Positions 39,517 to 48,885 of a stretch of 64,000 bases of DNA are shown piece by piece. Under the pieces are notes generated by a model. The model made no database searches, was not told where the DNA came from, and saw only the letters and a list, made by a program, of their open reading frames with translations. A program made the position numbers and the translations under genes. The DNA is taken from contig CAWFWZ010000016.1 of NCBI GenBank assembly GCA_963819645.1, forward strand, positions 309,521-373,520. The letters are read 5' to 3'. This DNA comes from CAVVDY01 sp963819645 (GTDB lineage Bacteria > Acidobacteriota > Terriglobia > Terriglobales > Acidobacteriaceae). The stretch's first letter is position 1, and the number at the start of each line of letters is the position of its first letter.

Positions 39517-41113
39517 TTTCTCTCGCAGAAAACTTAACGGCTGTCATCCTGAGCGAAGCGAGAGAGCGCAAGCGATCGAGCGCAGTCGAAGGACCGCTAC
39601 CCTAACCAGCCTGCTTCTATTGGCCATCGCCATCGCGCTCGCGACATCCTGCTCGCACAAGCCAACGCCCAACACTCTGGTGATGATCATCGAGAGCAGC
39701 CCCACGAATCTTGATCCACGGGTCGGAGTCGATGCGCAGTCCGAACGCATTGACGAGATGCTCTTCGATTCGCTGGTACGCCGGGATGAGCATTTTCAAC
39801 TGCAGCCATGGCTGGCGGATAGTTGGGAGACTCCCGATGCAAAGACCTACATCTTTCACTTACACCGTGGAGTTCGCTTTCACAACGGGCAGCCGCTGAC
39901 CGCTCGCGACGTCAAGTGGACGTTCGATTCCCTGCTGAACGGCAAGCTGCGCACCTCGAAGAGCAGCACCTTTACAGCCGTCGACCACATCGACGCGCCC
40001 GACGACTACACCGTCGTATTCCACCTGAAGGAACCCATGGCATCGCTGCTCTGGAACGTCTCCGACGGCGCTATCGGCATCGTCCCGTACGGCAGCGGCG
40101 AAGACTTTAATCGCAATCCGATTGGCTCCGGCCCGTTTCGTTTCGTCAGCGCTCAGCAGGACAAGAATGTCGTCATCGAGCGTAACCCTGACTACTGGGC
40201 GACCCCGGCAAAGCTTCAGAGGGTGGAATTTCGCGTGATCCCGGATGCCACCACCCGCGCGCTTGAGTTGCGCAAGCGTAGCGCCGACGTGGTCAGCAAC
40301 GGGCTGACGCCCGACATGGTGCTCGCGTTGCAAAAAGACGATGGCCTGGAACTCCTGCGCGGACCGGGAACGATCTATGCGTATCTTGCCCTGAACTTGC
40401 GCGATCCCACATTGCGGGACGTGCGGGTGCGTCGCGCGCTGGCGCATTCCATCGACCTTGCGCCGATCATTCACTACCTGTGGCGCGATCAGGCGCGTCC
40501 GGCTTACAGCGTATTGCCGCCGCAGCACTGGGCCTACGATGCCGATGTCGCCAAGTACCCGTACGATCCCGCGCTGGCGCGCAAGCTGCTCGACGAAGCG
40601 GGCTATCCGGAGAACAACGGCGTTCGCTTTCATCTTGAGATGAAGACGTCAACCGAAGAATCGACACGACTGCTGGCGGCGGTGCTTCAGCAGCAGTTGC
40701 GCGAGGTCGGAATCGCGCTCGATATCCGCAGCTTCGAGTTCGCTACCTTTTACTCCGATATCACCAAGGGCGCATACCAACTTCACTCGCTGCGCTGGGT
40801 GGGCGGCAACCTCGATCCCGACATCTTCGAGTACATTTTCGCGACCAAGAGCTTTGCGCCGAAACGTGCCAATCGCACCTTCTACTCCAATCCCAAGGTG
40901 GACGAACTGATTGAGGAGTCGCGCGTCAGCCTCGACCAGCACCAGCGCAAGCTGCTGTTCGATCAGATTCAGCAGATCGTTGCGGAAGACCTGCCATACA
41001 TCAATTTGTGGTATTACGACAATGTGATCGTGCACACGAAACGGGTGCATGGCATCGCGTTGAATCCCGCCGGCAATTACGATTTCCTGCGCACGGCTGA
41101 ATTGGAGCGGTAG
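39509..41113 (+). CDS. Family 5 (oligopeptide/nickel-type) ABC substrate-binding lipoprotein
   Basis: About 534 residues. After a repeat-derived N-terminus (NGCHPERSERAQAIERSRR) comes an export segment with a lipobox-like end (LLLLAIAIALATSC). The SBP_bac_5 domain follows: PTNLDPRVGVDAQSERIDEM, LADSWETPDAKTYIFHLHRG and GQPLTARDVKWTFDSLL. It probably binds a peptide for an importer encoded elsewhere. After nagZ and anmK, muropeptide uptake is an attractive guess. ATG 39509 overlaps the anmK stop by 8 nt. The CHPERSER peptide would be removed with the signal peptide. Confidence 0.87.
   Translation: MRSFSRRKLNGCHPERSERAQAIERSRRTATLTSLLLLAIAIALATSCSHKPTPNTLVMIIESSPTNLDPRVGVDAQSERIDEMLFDSLVRRDEHFQLQPWLADSWETPDAKTYIFHLHRGVRFHNGQPLTARDVKWTFDSLLNGKLRTSKSSTFTAVDHIDAPDDYTVVFHLKEPMASLLWNVSDGAIGIVPYGSGEDFNRNPIGSGPFRFVSAQQDKNVVIERNPDYWATPAKLQRVEFRVIPDATTRALELRKRSADVVSNGLTPDMVLALQKDDGLELLRGPGTIYAYLALNLRDPTLRDVRVRRALAHSIDLAPIIHYLWRDQARPAYSVLPPQHWAYDADVAKYPYDPALARKLLDEAGYPENNGVRFHLEMKTSTEESTRLLAAVLQQQLREVGIALDIRSFEFATFYSDITKGAYQLHSLRWVGGNLDPDIFEYIFATKSFAPKRANRTFYSNPKVDELIEESRVSLDQHQRKLLFDQIQQIVAEDLPYINLWYYDNVIVHTKRVHGIALNPAGNYDFLRTAELER
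39542..39594. repeat. Dispersed repeat translated as CHPERSER
   Basis: GTCATCCTGAGCGAAGCGAG followed by a GAGCGCAGTCGAAGGACC half lies within the coding start of the binding-protein gene. It is the same family as the intergenic copies near 9961, 13281, 41183, 44466 and 44919. Confidence 0.85.
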
Positions 41114-41182
41114 CCGTGCCTCCCTTTTGTTTTGATAACTCAACACTGCTTCCGCTCTACCCGTGCGCTCCTCTTATATGTG

Positions 41183-41305
41183 TGTCATCCCGAGCGGAGG
41201 TCGCCGCGGCGACCGGAGCCGAGGGACCTGCAGTTCGTGCCCTGGCCAGAAAAACCCTTCGCTCGCCAACGGAGAGCAGATCCCTCGCTCCGCTCGTGAT
41301 GACAA
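41183..41305. repeat. Inverted pair of GTCATCC-type repeats
   Basis: A copy at 41183-41231 (GTCATCCCGAGCGGAGGTCG...) faces a reverse copy at 41275-41305 ending GCTCGTGATGAC. It lies in the gap before the YmdB-like gene. Confidence 0.7.
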
Positions 41306-41422
41306 AGTGGAGAACGTGCCGCTGCACCCCTGAAGGCGTGCTCCACCCGACCCTCACAGCAACACACTGAATCGCACGTGCTACCATCGAATTTCCCCCG
41401 CGGCCCAAGGAGTACACCAGTC

Positions 41423-42223
41423 TTGCGCATTCTCTTCGTTGGAGACATCTACGCGCGCCCGGGACGCAACATCGTTCACGAGCGACTGCCCGAATTGCAG
41501 AAGCAGTACGCTGTCGATCTGACGATCGCAAACGGCGAAAATGCCGCCGGCGGATTTGGCATCACTCCGCAGATTGCTGAGGAATTGTTCGAACTGGGCA
41601 TCGACGTGATCACCACCGGCAATCATGTCTGGGACAAGCGCGAGATCATCGATTACATGAATTCGGCGAATGGAAACGAGTCGTCGTTGGCGCGTCGTGT
41701 GCTCCGTCCCGCGAATTATCCTGAAGGCGCTCCCGGCTTCGGTTGGTACCAGGGACGCACTCGCAGCGGTTTCGATTACGGCGTTATCAACCTGCAGGGT
41801 CGCGTATTTATGACGAACAACGATGACCCGTTTCGGGTGGCCGACGATCTGCTCAACCGAATCACTGCCAAGACCATTCTGGTTGACATCCACGCCGAAG
41901 CTACCTCAGAGAAGATCGCGCTCGGCTGGTACCTGGAAGGCCGCGTGACTGCTGTGTTGGGCACGCATACCCACATCCCCACCGCCGACGAACACGTGCT
42001 GCCGAAAGGCACTGCATATCAGACCGACGTGGGTATGACCGGCCCTTACGACGGCGTGATCGGCGTACAGAAGGAGATGATCCTGCAACGCTTCCTCACC
42101 AACATGCCTGGACGTTTCGAAGCTGCGTCGAACGACGTGCGCCTGTGCGCCACCCTGATCGACTGCGACGCGCAGACCGGGCGTGCAACGAAGATTGAGC
42201 GGATCATGCTGAGACAGGAGTAA
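41423..42223 (+). CDS. YmdB-family metallophosphoesterase (TIGR00282 type)
   Basis: About 266 residues with the full set of family motifs: FVGDIYARPGRN, IANGENAAGGFG, TTGNHVWDKRE, DIHAEATSEK, GTHTHIPTADE and TDVGMTGPYDG. Characterised members hydrolyse cyclic nucleotides (2',3'-cNMP, 3',5'-cAMP) and affect biofilm and sporulation genes in Bacillus. TTG 41423 (LRILFVGDI) has AAGGAG upstream and gives the family N-terminus. An upstream GTG at 41378 would add 15 unconserved residues. Intact. Confidence 0.88.
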   Translation: MRILFVGDIYARPGRNIVHERLPELQKQYAVDLTIANGENAAGGFGITPQIAEELFELGIDVITTGNHVWDKREIIDYMNSANGNESSLARRVLRPANYPEGAPGFGWYQGRTRSGFDYGVINLQGRVFMTNNDDPFRVADDLLNRITAKTILVDIHAEATSEKIALGWYLEGRVTAVLGTHTHIPTADEHVLPKGTAYQTDVGMTGPYDGVIGVQKEMILQRFLTNMPGRFEAASNDVRLCATLIDCDAQTGRATKIERIMLRQE

Positions 42224-42705
42224 GAAGCAGCGCCAAAGCGAGTGGGTTGTTACATGGATCTACTCCTGTGGCTTGATATTCGTACCGGGAACTTGACAGG
42301 TCCAGCCGATTACTTTCGTAACATCCATTCGTCACATTTCAGTTTTTTCAGATTTCATAAAGTTCTAAACTTTGCTTAGGGAGACGTGTGCCCTCGACCG
42401 CGATGTTGGTCTGGCCGCTAAGTTGGGTTCTTTGAAATCTCGATTCTGCCCAGGAAGCGGCCAAAGGGGCGGCGAAGACAAAACGAATCTATCTACATCT
42501 AAGTTGCCTGTTTTCAGGAATTTCCTTGTAAGTGGCCTGGAATCAAATATTTATGACATAAATGTTGGCTAAAGTATTGAAAACAAGGAATCGCAAATAC
42601 TTTTTTTTGATATCAAAACATTATCGGACGTTGGGCGAGCGTTCCCCGCGGCTGCCGTAAAATAAGAGGTTTGCTCGCACCTGAGACTCCATGGAGACCC
42701 CCGCA
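42224..42705. promoter_or_regulatory. AT-richer gene-free stretch before the M28 peptidase
   Basis: 482 nt with no supported gene and visibly lower G+C than the flanks. It contains a TTGACA (42293-42298) that could be a -35, an inverted repeat AAAGTT-CTA-AACTTT (42359-42373), and a run of eight T at 42601-42608. A 66-codon frame at 42372-42572 has no family character. A regulatory leader or small RNA is possible. Confidence 0.4.
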
Positions 42706-44414
42706 ATGCGCAAGTTGGCTGTGATTGCGTTCGCGCTTTTTCTCGTTAGCATTTTTGTCTTCGCCCAGAACAGTTCCAATCCTCCCGTCAGCACCCCGAC
42801 CACCGCTCCCAAAGTCGCTTCCCTGCCACCGGAGGCGCAGCAGGCGATGGCGACGATCAATCCGGAGCGAATTCGTGCGCATGTGAAGTTTCTGGCCAGC
42901 GATCTGCTGGAAGGTCGTGGCACCGGCCAGCGCGGGGGCGATATTGCAGCCGAATACATTGCGACCGAGTTCTCGCTCTACGGCCTCAAGCCGGCGGGCG
43001 ACAACGGTTCCTATATGCAAAAGGTTCCGATGGTCGGCATCAAGACGGTTGACGACGGAACGACGTTCTCGCTGGTGTCCGAAGAATGGCGCGCCCCTGA
43101 ATCTCACCGATCGCACGGACTACGTCGCGATGGACGAAACCGGCAAGACGGACACCACGATCGACGCACCGCTGGTTTGGATGGGCTACGGGATCGACGC
43201 TCCAGAGTACAAGTGGAACGACTATGCCGGCGTCGATGTGAAGGGCAAGATTTTGCTGATGCTGGTCAACGAGCCGCCATCCGACGATCCGAACTTCTTC
43301 AAGGGCAAGGCCCTGACGTATTACGGCCGCTGGGCCTACAAATACGAAGAAGCTGCGCGCATGGGAGCTGCCGGCGTTATCCTCATCCACAAGACCGAGA
43401 TGGCGAGCTACGGTTGGGACGTGGTGCGCAATTCGTGGGGAGGCGAGCGGTCGTATCTGCGCAATGATCCTGCGCCGAAGCTGAAGGTCGCGTCGTGGAT
43501 TCAGCTCGACGTGGCGCAGAAGCTGGCACGGGACTGCGGCATGAACCTCGACGAGATGATGGCTGCCGCGCAGAAGCCCGGCTTCAAGGCCGAGCAGCTT
43601 CCGGCATTGCTGAAGGCGCACATCGTCAGCACCGTGCGTCCGTTTGATTCGAACAATGTCGTCGCTATGCTGCCGGGCTCCAACTGCGCAACTCAAAGAT
43701 CAGGCGGTGATGTTCAGCGCGCACTACGATCACCTGGGCATCGTGCCCGGCATGCCCGGCGACAACATCTACAACGGCGCGCAGGACAATGCGACCGGCG
43801 TTGGCATTCTGCTGGAGATCGCGCGCGCTTACAGCCGGGCCAAGCAGGCGCCGCCACGCACAATTTACTTCGCGTCGGTCACAGCCGAGGAGCAAGGTCT
43901 GCGCGGCTCTGAATACCTTGGTAAGCATCCGCCGATTCCGGCGAAGCAGATCTCGCTCGACTTGAACTACGACGATCTTCCGCCGTGGGGCGTGCCGGAA
44001 GAGGTCCAGGTCGCCGGAGCCGAGCGCACGACGTTCTATCCAGAAGTGCAAAGGATGGCGAAGGAGTTTGGACTGACCATCATTCCCGATCCCAATCCGA
44101 ATGCTGGCCACTACTATCGCTCTGACCACTTCAGCCTGGCGCGCGTCGGCGTGCCCGCGTTCTCCATCGGCGAAGGCGAGCTTTACAAGGGGCATGACCG
44201 CGCATGGGGAGAGCAGAAGGCGAAGGAGTTCGTTAAGAACGACTACCACCATCCGAGCGACGAATATCATCCTTCGATGGACTTTGCGGGCGACGCGGTG
44301 ATGGCGCGCTTCGGCTTCGCCCTCGGATGGCAAGCCGCAACGCAGAAAGCCGAAGTCGGCTGGCAGCCCGGCGACGAGTTCGAGAAGCCACGGAAGGCCA
44401 GCGGGGCGGAGTAA
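42706..44414 (+). CDS. Secreted M28-family zinc aminopeptidase with PA-like insert, frameshifted
   Basis: About 569 codons. Signal peptide MRKLAVIAFALFLVSIFVFA starts at ATG 42706, which has GGAG at 8 nt (ATG 42691 is less likely). Frame changes occur near 43100 and 43685. A PA-like region (YAGVDVKGKILLMLVNEPPS, ARMGAAGVILIHKTE) precedes the zinc-binding core: FSAHYDHLG, AQDNATGVG, VTAEEQGLRGSEYL and HYYRSDHFSLA. It probably trims peptides in the periplasm. It ends exactly where the inverted-repeat element begins. Confidence 0.87.
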
Positions 44415-44999
44415 AGAAGCTGTCAGCTATCAGCCGTCGGCTCTCAGTTAAAACACGTTGGGGTTGTCATCCTGAGTGAAGCGAAGGACCTGCTGTTCTT
44501 TACCCGAGACGAACTTCGATGAAGCAAGCGTTCCGAATTGCCATTGGAAGATGCGACTGCGGACCGCCCTATCGAAATTCGGCGGAAGAACGCGTATGCC
44601 ATATGATTTACGAACAATTAGGGCAACTGGCGTGAGCGCATACCCGCCGAACTAACTGCAATCCCGGCTGAGTTGTTCGAAGAGCGGCTTGTTGAAGGAC
44701 GTCCCGTGACCTTCGGGATGTTTAGGTTCGAACCTAATTCGCAGGAGACCCTTGTGGTCTGCCAAGCGCTAATTCATACATGGTCTCGCCCAACATTTCT
44801 GTCGGTCGGAGCCGTCGGCAGGATGTACGCGGAAGGATTGTTAGTAAACAGTTCTGGAGACGTTGAAGCTGCGCCGGATAAGTTCATGTGGCAGTTCCGC
44901 TGAACCGAGACTCGCGACAGCAGGTCCTTCGCTGCGCTCAGGATGACAAATCAAAGGTGATTTAACTGAAGGCTGAGAGCTGACGGCTGACAGCTTCTT
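44415..44999. mobile_element. 585-bp inverted-repeat element between convergent stops
   Basis: Terminal imperfect inverted repeats (44415-44452 and 44961-44999) share ends AGAAGCTGTCAGC...CAGTTAAA. Inside lies a second inverted pair of the GTCATCC repeat family (44466-44494 and 44919-44947). It encloses one small broken frame (44519-44903) and no transposase. The left end touches the M28 stop codon and the right end touches the TonB stop codon. The layout resembles a MITE or composite REP element. Confidence 0.6.
44519..44903 (+). pseudogene. Broken unrecognised reading frame inside the inverted-repeat element
   Basis: ATG 44519 gives MKQAFRIAIGRCDCGPPYRN, reaching a stop at 44635. The +1 frame continues as RERIPAELTAIPAELFEERL and VVCQALIHTWSRPTFLSVGA to 44903. 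Joined near 44630 they make about 127 residues of protein-like sequence of no family known to me. It is the only coding content of the element. The break may be real decay or another sequence error. Confidence 0.45.
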
Positions 45000-46784
45000 T
45001 CAGTACTTCTTCATCCGGAACGGAATTTGCACTACGGCTTCCAGTGCGATGGCTTCGCCGTTCTTGGTTCCGGGGCGGAAGTGCCAGCGCGAAAGCGCAC
45101 GCATGGCGCTGGCGTCGAGGCGATCATCAAGGCTGTTCAGCACCTTGATATCGGTCACGCTGCCGTCGGGCCGGATGACCGCGTAGAGCGTCACCGTTCC
45201 TTCGACGCGATCGCGCATGGCGTCGGGCGTGTATGCCGGATCGACTTCATTCAGCGCAACCGGCGCAGTCGGCTTCGTCTTGTTGTCAGTTTCCTTCAGT
45301 TCCGCAAAGTGGATGACCCAGCTTCCGGCGCGTGAACTTAGGTTCGGCGTATTGAGCACCAGCGAGTAATACTGCTTTCTGCCGAAGACGCGCGCTTCAA
45401 TGCTGTCAGCGTCAATGTTCGCGGGTGGCTCAGGCGGCGCGATGGGCCGCTGAGTTGCGCTCGGGATCGATGGGCGCATAGCCGCGGCGATGATGCGCTT
45501 CTGCTCTTCCAGTTTGGGATCAGGTTTGCCGGTCGGTGTTCCCGCGACAGCCGACGTCGCAGCACCCGGCGGCGGATTGCCCACACTGATGCCAGTCGGC
45601 AAACCGTTGCTGGCTCCATTGCCGGAGCCATTCCCTTTGCCCGCCGAGCCGCCCGCTCCGTTGGTCGTCGAACTGGCGTCGCCCTTCACGTTTGGAGTCC
45701 CCGGTGCATCGGCTTTTCCGCCCGGCGACGCGTGAAACTCTCCGCTGCGATTGCCCGCCGGCATTTCAACCGGGCCGCGCACGTCTGCAGGGTTCAGTCC
45801 CAGGGCGATCAGTTGTCCCTGTCCCTTCGAGTTCGACAGGCCTTGCATGCTCGGTTGCGGAGGAACGCCCGCTTTTCCCGCCGCCGCTCCTGGCTGGCCT
45901 GCATTGCCAGCGACCTGCGCTGGAACCGGCAGCTTCGGCGCTTCGACCTGCGGCTGTAACTGCGCCATGTTGAGCTGCCCGGCTTTGAGCTTCAGTGCAT
46001 CGGCGGACACCGACGGCTCGACTGCTGCGGGTTGCGCGATATTCGGAATCTTGGTTGCCGTCGTGAGTTGCGAAACATCAGCTCGCGGCTCGACTACAGT
46101 GGGGCGAAGCTCAGGCGGAACCAGCAGCTTCGGCTTCAATCCCGAAACATCCACCGTCGGCTCGACGACTTGCTGCTGGAACTGCGGAATTTTCAGCTGC
46201 GATACCGCCTGCGAACTGGCCGCAATCGGCTGCGCGGCAGGCACAGGCGTCCAGGCCACGATGTTCGGCACCGCCACGTTCTTGTTCAGCTTCACCTGCG
46301 GCGGCGTGACGATGGTCTGCTGCTGGTTGTCAGGGTTAGGCGGAACAGAGAGAATCTCCTGCTTCGCCAACTTCGGCTGGCCAATGCGTGGCTTCGCCAT
46401 CCCTTTTTGGCCGGTGTTGATGGGCGGCAGATATTCGCTTACGGGATAGTAAGAAATTTCGGTGTTCTTGAAGGGCGACTGCAACTGTACCGGCTTCTGA
46501 AAAAATGAAACCGAGACGAAGTAAACAATCGCGACGAACACGATGTGCCCACCGTAGGACTCGGCCATGCCCCACCAGTTCAGGCTCTTGTCGACGAAGA
46601 TGTCGGGGGGAACAGGAGCAGGCTGCGAGGTCAGCTCTAGCGGAGGCGGTTCACGCCGCAGCACGAGGTCGGCGAGATTGCGCCGGAATACGCGACCCCA
46701 GGGCTCAAGCTCGTACTGTAGTGTTGGCGCTTCGGGCAGCCCCTGTTCCATGGCTGTTTGGGCTGCGATACCTTCCGACATCAT
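45000..46784 (-). CDS. Large TonB-type energy transducer
   Basis: A 594-residue protein. A cytoplasmic N-terminus of about 75 residues precedes one membrane segment (GGHIVFVAIVYFVSVSFF). A very long Pro/Gln/Ala/Gly-rich periplasmic stretch (about 110-470) follows, then a C-terminal TonB domain: DAMRDRVEGTVTLYAVIRPD, DRLDASAMRALSRWHFRPG. It is much longer than E. coli TonB (about 240). It is not next to exbBD. The stop TGA (45002-45000) abuts the inverted-repeat element. Start may be either Met of MMSEG. Confidence 0.85.
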   Translation of the reverse strand: MMSEGIAAQTAMEQGLPEAPTLQYELEPWGRVFRRNLADLVLRREPPPLELTSQPAPVPPDIFVDKSLNWWGMAESYGGHIVFVAIVYFVSVSFFQKPVQLQSPFKNTEISYYPVSEYLPPINTGQKGMAKPRIGQPKLAKQEILSVPPNPDNQQQTIVTPPQVKLNKNVAVPNIVAWTPVPAAQPIAASSQAVSQLKIPQFQQQVVEPTVDVSGLKPKLLVPPELRPTVVEPRADVSQLTTATKIPNIAQPAAVEPSVSADALKLKAGQLNMAQLQPQVEAPKLPVPAQVAGNAGQPGAAAGKAGVPPQPSMQGLSNSKGQGQLIALGLNPADVRGPVEMPAGNRSGEFHASPGGKADAPGTPNVKGDASSTTNGAGGSAGKGNGSGNGASNGLPTGISVGNPPPGAATSAVAGTPTGKPDPKLEEQKRIIAAAMRPSIPSATQRPIAPPEPPANIDADSIEARVFGRKQYYSLVLNTPNLSSRAGSWVIHFAELKETDNKTKPTAPVALNEVDPAYTPDAMRDRVEGTVTLYAVIRPDGSVTDIKVLNSLDDRLDASAMRALSRWHFRPGTKNGEAIALEAVVQIPFRMKKY

Positions 46785-46843
46785 TCCCTACCGGTGGGTT
46801 GGTAGCTGAATTATAGCGGAATGCTGCGATTTGACAGGAGTCT

Positions 46844-47332
46844 TTAGTCGAACACCCACTTGGTCACCGCTTGGGGAAACTGCTGCTCCGGCATGGCGAA
46901 GACAGTCTTGGGCGTAACCTTCCAGACTGGCCCGCGCTTGGGATCAAGTTCCCAACCATACTTCGCCTTGTAGTCAACGAACGCCTGCGTGGGGATTTCG
47001 TGGTCCTTAAGCCGCTGGGCTGTGCCTTCGAGGATCACGGCCTCCTCGACATTGTCGTTGCAAACGACACAGTTCGCGTTCTGCTGAAGGTTGCGCGACT
47101 TGCGCGAGGTCTCGGCGGTAGAGAAGTACCACGCGCCATCGAGCCACACGCCCCAGACTGGCATGACATGCGGAGCGCCACCGGGACGCACGGTGGTCAG
47201 TAGATAATTGTGTGATTTGGTCAGGCGCTCCGCCGCCCACTGCCAGGGCAACGCTCCTTCGCTGGTGCGCGGAACACCGTAGCCGTCCATCTTAGGACGT
47301 GTCGTGACGGGAGTCTGGACAGGCTTGCTCAT
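46844..47332 (-). CDS. Pyridoxamine 5'-phosphate oxidase-fold flavoprotein
   Basis: A 162-residue split-barrel protein of the PNPOx-like/F420-dependent family: NYLLTTVRPGGAPHVMPVWG, AWYFSTAETSRKSRNLQQN and VILEGTAQRLKD. Such proteins bind FMN, F420 or heme and reduce varied substrates; the cofactor cannot be told from sequence. Intact, probably a single-gene unit. Confidence 0.85.
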   Translation of the reverse strand: MSKPVQTPVTTRPKMDGYGVPRTSEGALPWQWAAERLTKSHNYLLTTVRPGGAPHVMPVWGVWLDGAWYFSTAETSRKSRNLQQNANCVVCNDNVEEAVILEGTAQRLKDHEIPTQAFVDYKAKYGWELDPKRGPVWKVTPKTVFAMPEQQFPQAVTKWVFD

Positions 47333-47349
47333 TGCTTCTCGACATGGCT

Positions 47350-47550
47350 CTAGGAGCCGGCTTTACGCGTGCCTATCGTCCGTTCAGGATACACAACTAC
47401 TTCTTCGAGCTGATCGTGTTCGCCTCTCCCGGCATGCTCATGCTCGCGGATTACCAGTAAGCGAACGATGGCCTCGCGGCAGGCGATGCACAGCACTCCA
47501 TCGGGTGCCGCATCGTCCTCCGAGCAAAGTTCGCATTTCTTCGACTTCAT
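47350..47550 (-). CDS. Small zinc-ribbon-like protein
   Basis: 66 residues starting MKSKKCELCSEDDAAPDGVL, with two Cys pairs (CELC and CIAC) spaced as in a treble-clef or zinc-ribbon site. The C-terminal half is charged (REHEHAGRGEHDQLEE). ATG 47550 is chosen over GTG 47589 because the zinc motif begins directly after it. No family name is certain; DNA, RNA or protein binding are all possible. It lies 17 nt downstream of the PNPOx gene's start, so the two read from different promoters or one overlapping unit. Confidence 0.55.
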   Translation of the reverse strand: MKSKKCELCSEDDAAPDGVLCIACREAIVRLLVIREHEHAGRGEHDQLEEVVVYPERTIGTRKAGS

Positions 47551-47651
47551 AGTTATTTGAACCCGAAATCTGAAAATCGATTCGTGCACTTTGTTTACGA
47601 AACGTAACGGCTTTTCGGATGTTATGTCACGCAGCGCTACAATGACCTTTG

Positions 47652-47819
47652 ATGACGGCGCAAGCGCAAACCCGTCCCGACGAGGCAGAAGCCGCTACCA
47701 TTGCCCGCCAGCGCTCTCGTGAGCGGCAAAAGTTGTTGGGATTACTGTTGCTGGTGGTCTTTATTCTGGTGCTCGCGTTCGCTCGCTTCGGCAAGACTAT
47801 CCCTTGGGGCGCACGTTGA
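47652..47819 (+). CDS. Small single-pass membrane protein upstream of miaA
   Basis: 55 residues: a soluble charged N-terminus (QTRPDEAEAATIARQRSRER) followed by one hydrophobic segment (KLLGLLLLVVFILVLAFA) and a short basic tail. The stop lies 3 nt before the miaA start, so they are probably co-transcribed. I know no family. Likely topology is N-in, anchored in the inner membrane. Confidence 0.6.
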   Translation: MTAQAQTRPDEAEAATIARQRSRERQKLLGLLLLVVFILVLAFARFGKTIPWGAR

Positions 47820-47822
47820 GGG

Positions 47823-48788
47823 ATGCCTTGCGACCCTATCTGTAGTCCGCTTCTGGTAGTGATTCTTGGACCCACCGCATCCGGCAAGAGTTCACTCGCA
47901 ATTACTCTGGCCCGACACTTTGGCGGAGAAATCGTCAGCTGCGATTCGGTCGCGGTCTACCGTGAGTTTGAGATTGGCACGGCGAAACCGAGTCGAACTG
48001 AACGCACGTTGGTGCCTCATCATCTGCTAGACATCGCGGAGCCGGGCGAGACTTTTACTGCGGGCGAATACGCACGGCAGGGCCGAGCGACCATCACTGA
48101 TATTTCCAGCCGCGGCAAGCTGCCGATTGTGGTTGGTGGAACTGGTCTCTATTCGCGCGCGCTGCTGGAAGGGCTTTTCCCGGGGCCGCAACGTTCAGAA
48201 GATCTGCGCACCCGTCTTCGTGAGAGGGCTGCTGAGCGCGGATCTCCTTATCTTCATCGCGTCCTGACAAGGCTTGATCCGTCGTCCGCTTCTCAGATTC
48301 ATCCCAACGACGCATCGAAGCTGATTCGCGCCATTGAAGTATGCCTTGCCGATCGGCGTCCGATGAGCGAACTGTGGCAGGAGCGGGGCCGCGACCCACT
48401 CACCGGCTACCGCATCTTGCGGCTGGGATTGAATCCTGATCGCAACCAGCTTTATGAGCGCATCAATGCCCGCGCTGCTGCGATGTTCGAGCACGGGTTG
48501 GTTGAGGAGACGCGGCGGCTTCTAGAGAAGTATCCGCAGTTAACTGGAGCCACGCCGTTCACTTCACTGGGATACAAACAGGCAACGGCTTATCTTGCAG
48601 GCGAACTCACGCTGACACAAGCGGTCGCGCTCACTCAGCAGGGCCATCGCAACTACGCCAAGCGCCAAATGACGTGGTTTCGCCGCGAGCCCGATGTAAC
48701 ATGGCTTGCCGGATTCGGCGACGATGTCGCAGTCGCTGCGAACGCGATTGCACTCGTTCAAGCGAGCGTTAGCGCGGGATTCGCATAA
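47823..48788 (+). CDS. miaA: tRNA dimethylallyltransferase
   Basis: 321 residues. P-loop GPTASGKS at residues 16-23, then SCDSVAVYREFEIGTAKPS, VPHHLLDIAEPGETFTAGEY and VVGGTGLYSRALLEGL, all hallmarks of MiaA, which prenylates A37 of tRNAs reading U-starting codons using DMAPP. ATG 47823 is 3 nt after the small membrane protein's stop. Intact and of normal length. The DMAPP donor is made by ispH, also in this window. Confidence 0.96.
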   Translation: MPCDPICSPLLVVILGPTASGKSSLAITLARHFGGEIVSCDSVAVYREFEIGTAKPSRTERTLVPHHLLDIAEPGETFTAGEYARQGRATITDISSRGKLPIVVGGTGLYSRALLEGLFPGPQRSEDLRTRLRERAAERGSPYLHRVLTRLDPSSASQIHPNDASKLIRAIEVCLADRRPMSELWQERGRDPLTGYRILRLGLNPDRNQLYERINARAAAMFEHGLVEETRRLLEKYPQLTGATPFTSLGYKQATAYLAGELTLTQAVALTQQGHRNYAKRQMTWFRREPDVTWLAGFGDDVAVAANAIALVQASVSAGFA

Positions 48789-48885
48789 CTAACCTTGCCG
48801 GGAACGAATCGCCGCAATTATGCGTATCTTGATACGTAGGAATATGCGCTCAGAAATCCATCAGTGACCTCTCAGGGGAGGGCTA

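Noticed and set aside
42372..42572. 66-codon frame in the AT-richer gap
   Set aside because: No Shine-Dalgarno, odd composition, no recognisable domain.
44720..44745. GGTTCGAACC resembling a tRNA T-loop
   Set aside because: No acceptor or anticodon arm around it; it lies in a coding frame of the element cargo.
45751..46449. Cys/Gly/Ser-rich plus-strand frame opposite the TonB gene
   Set aside because: Arises from the Pro/Gln-rich repeats of the TonB linker read in reverse.
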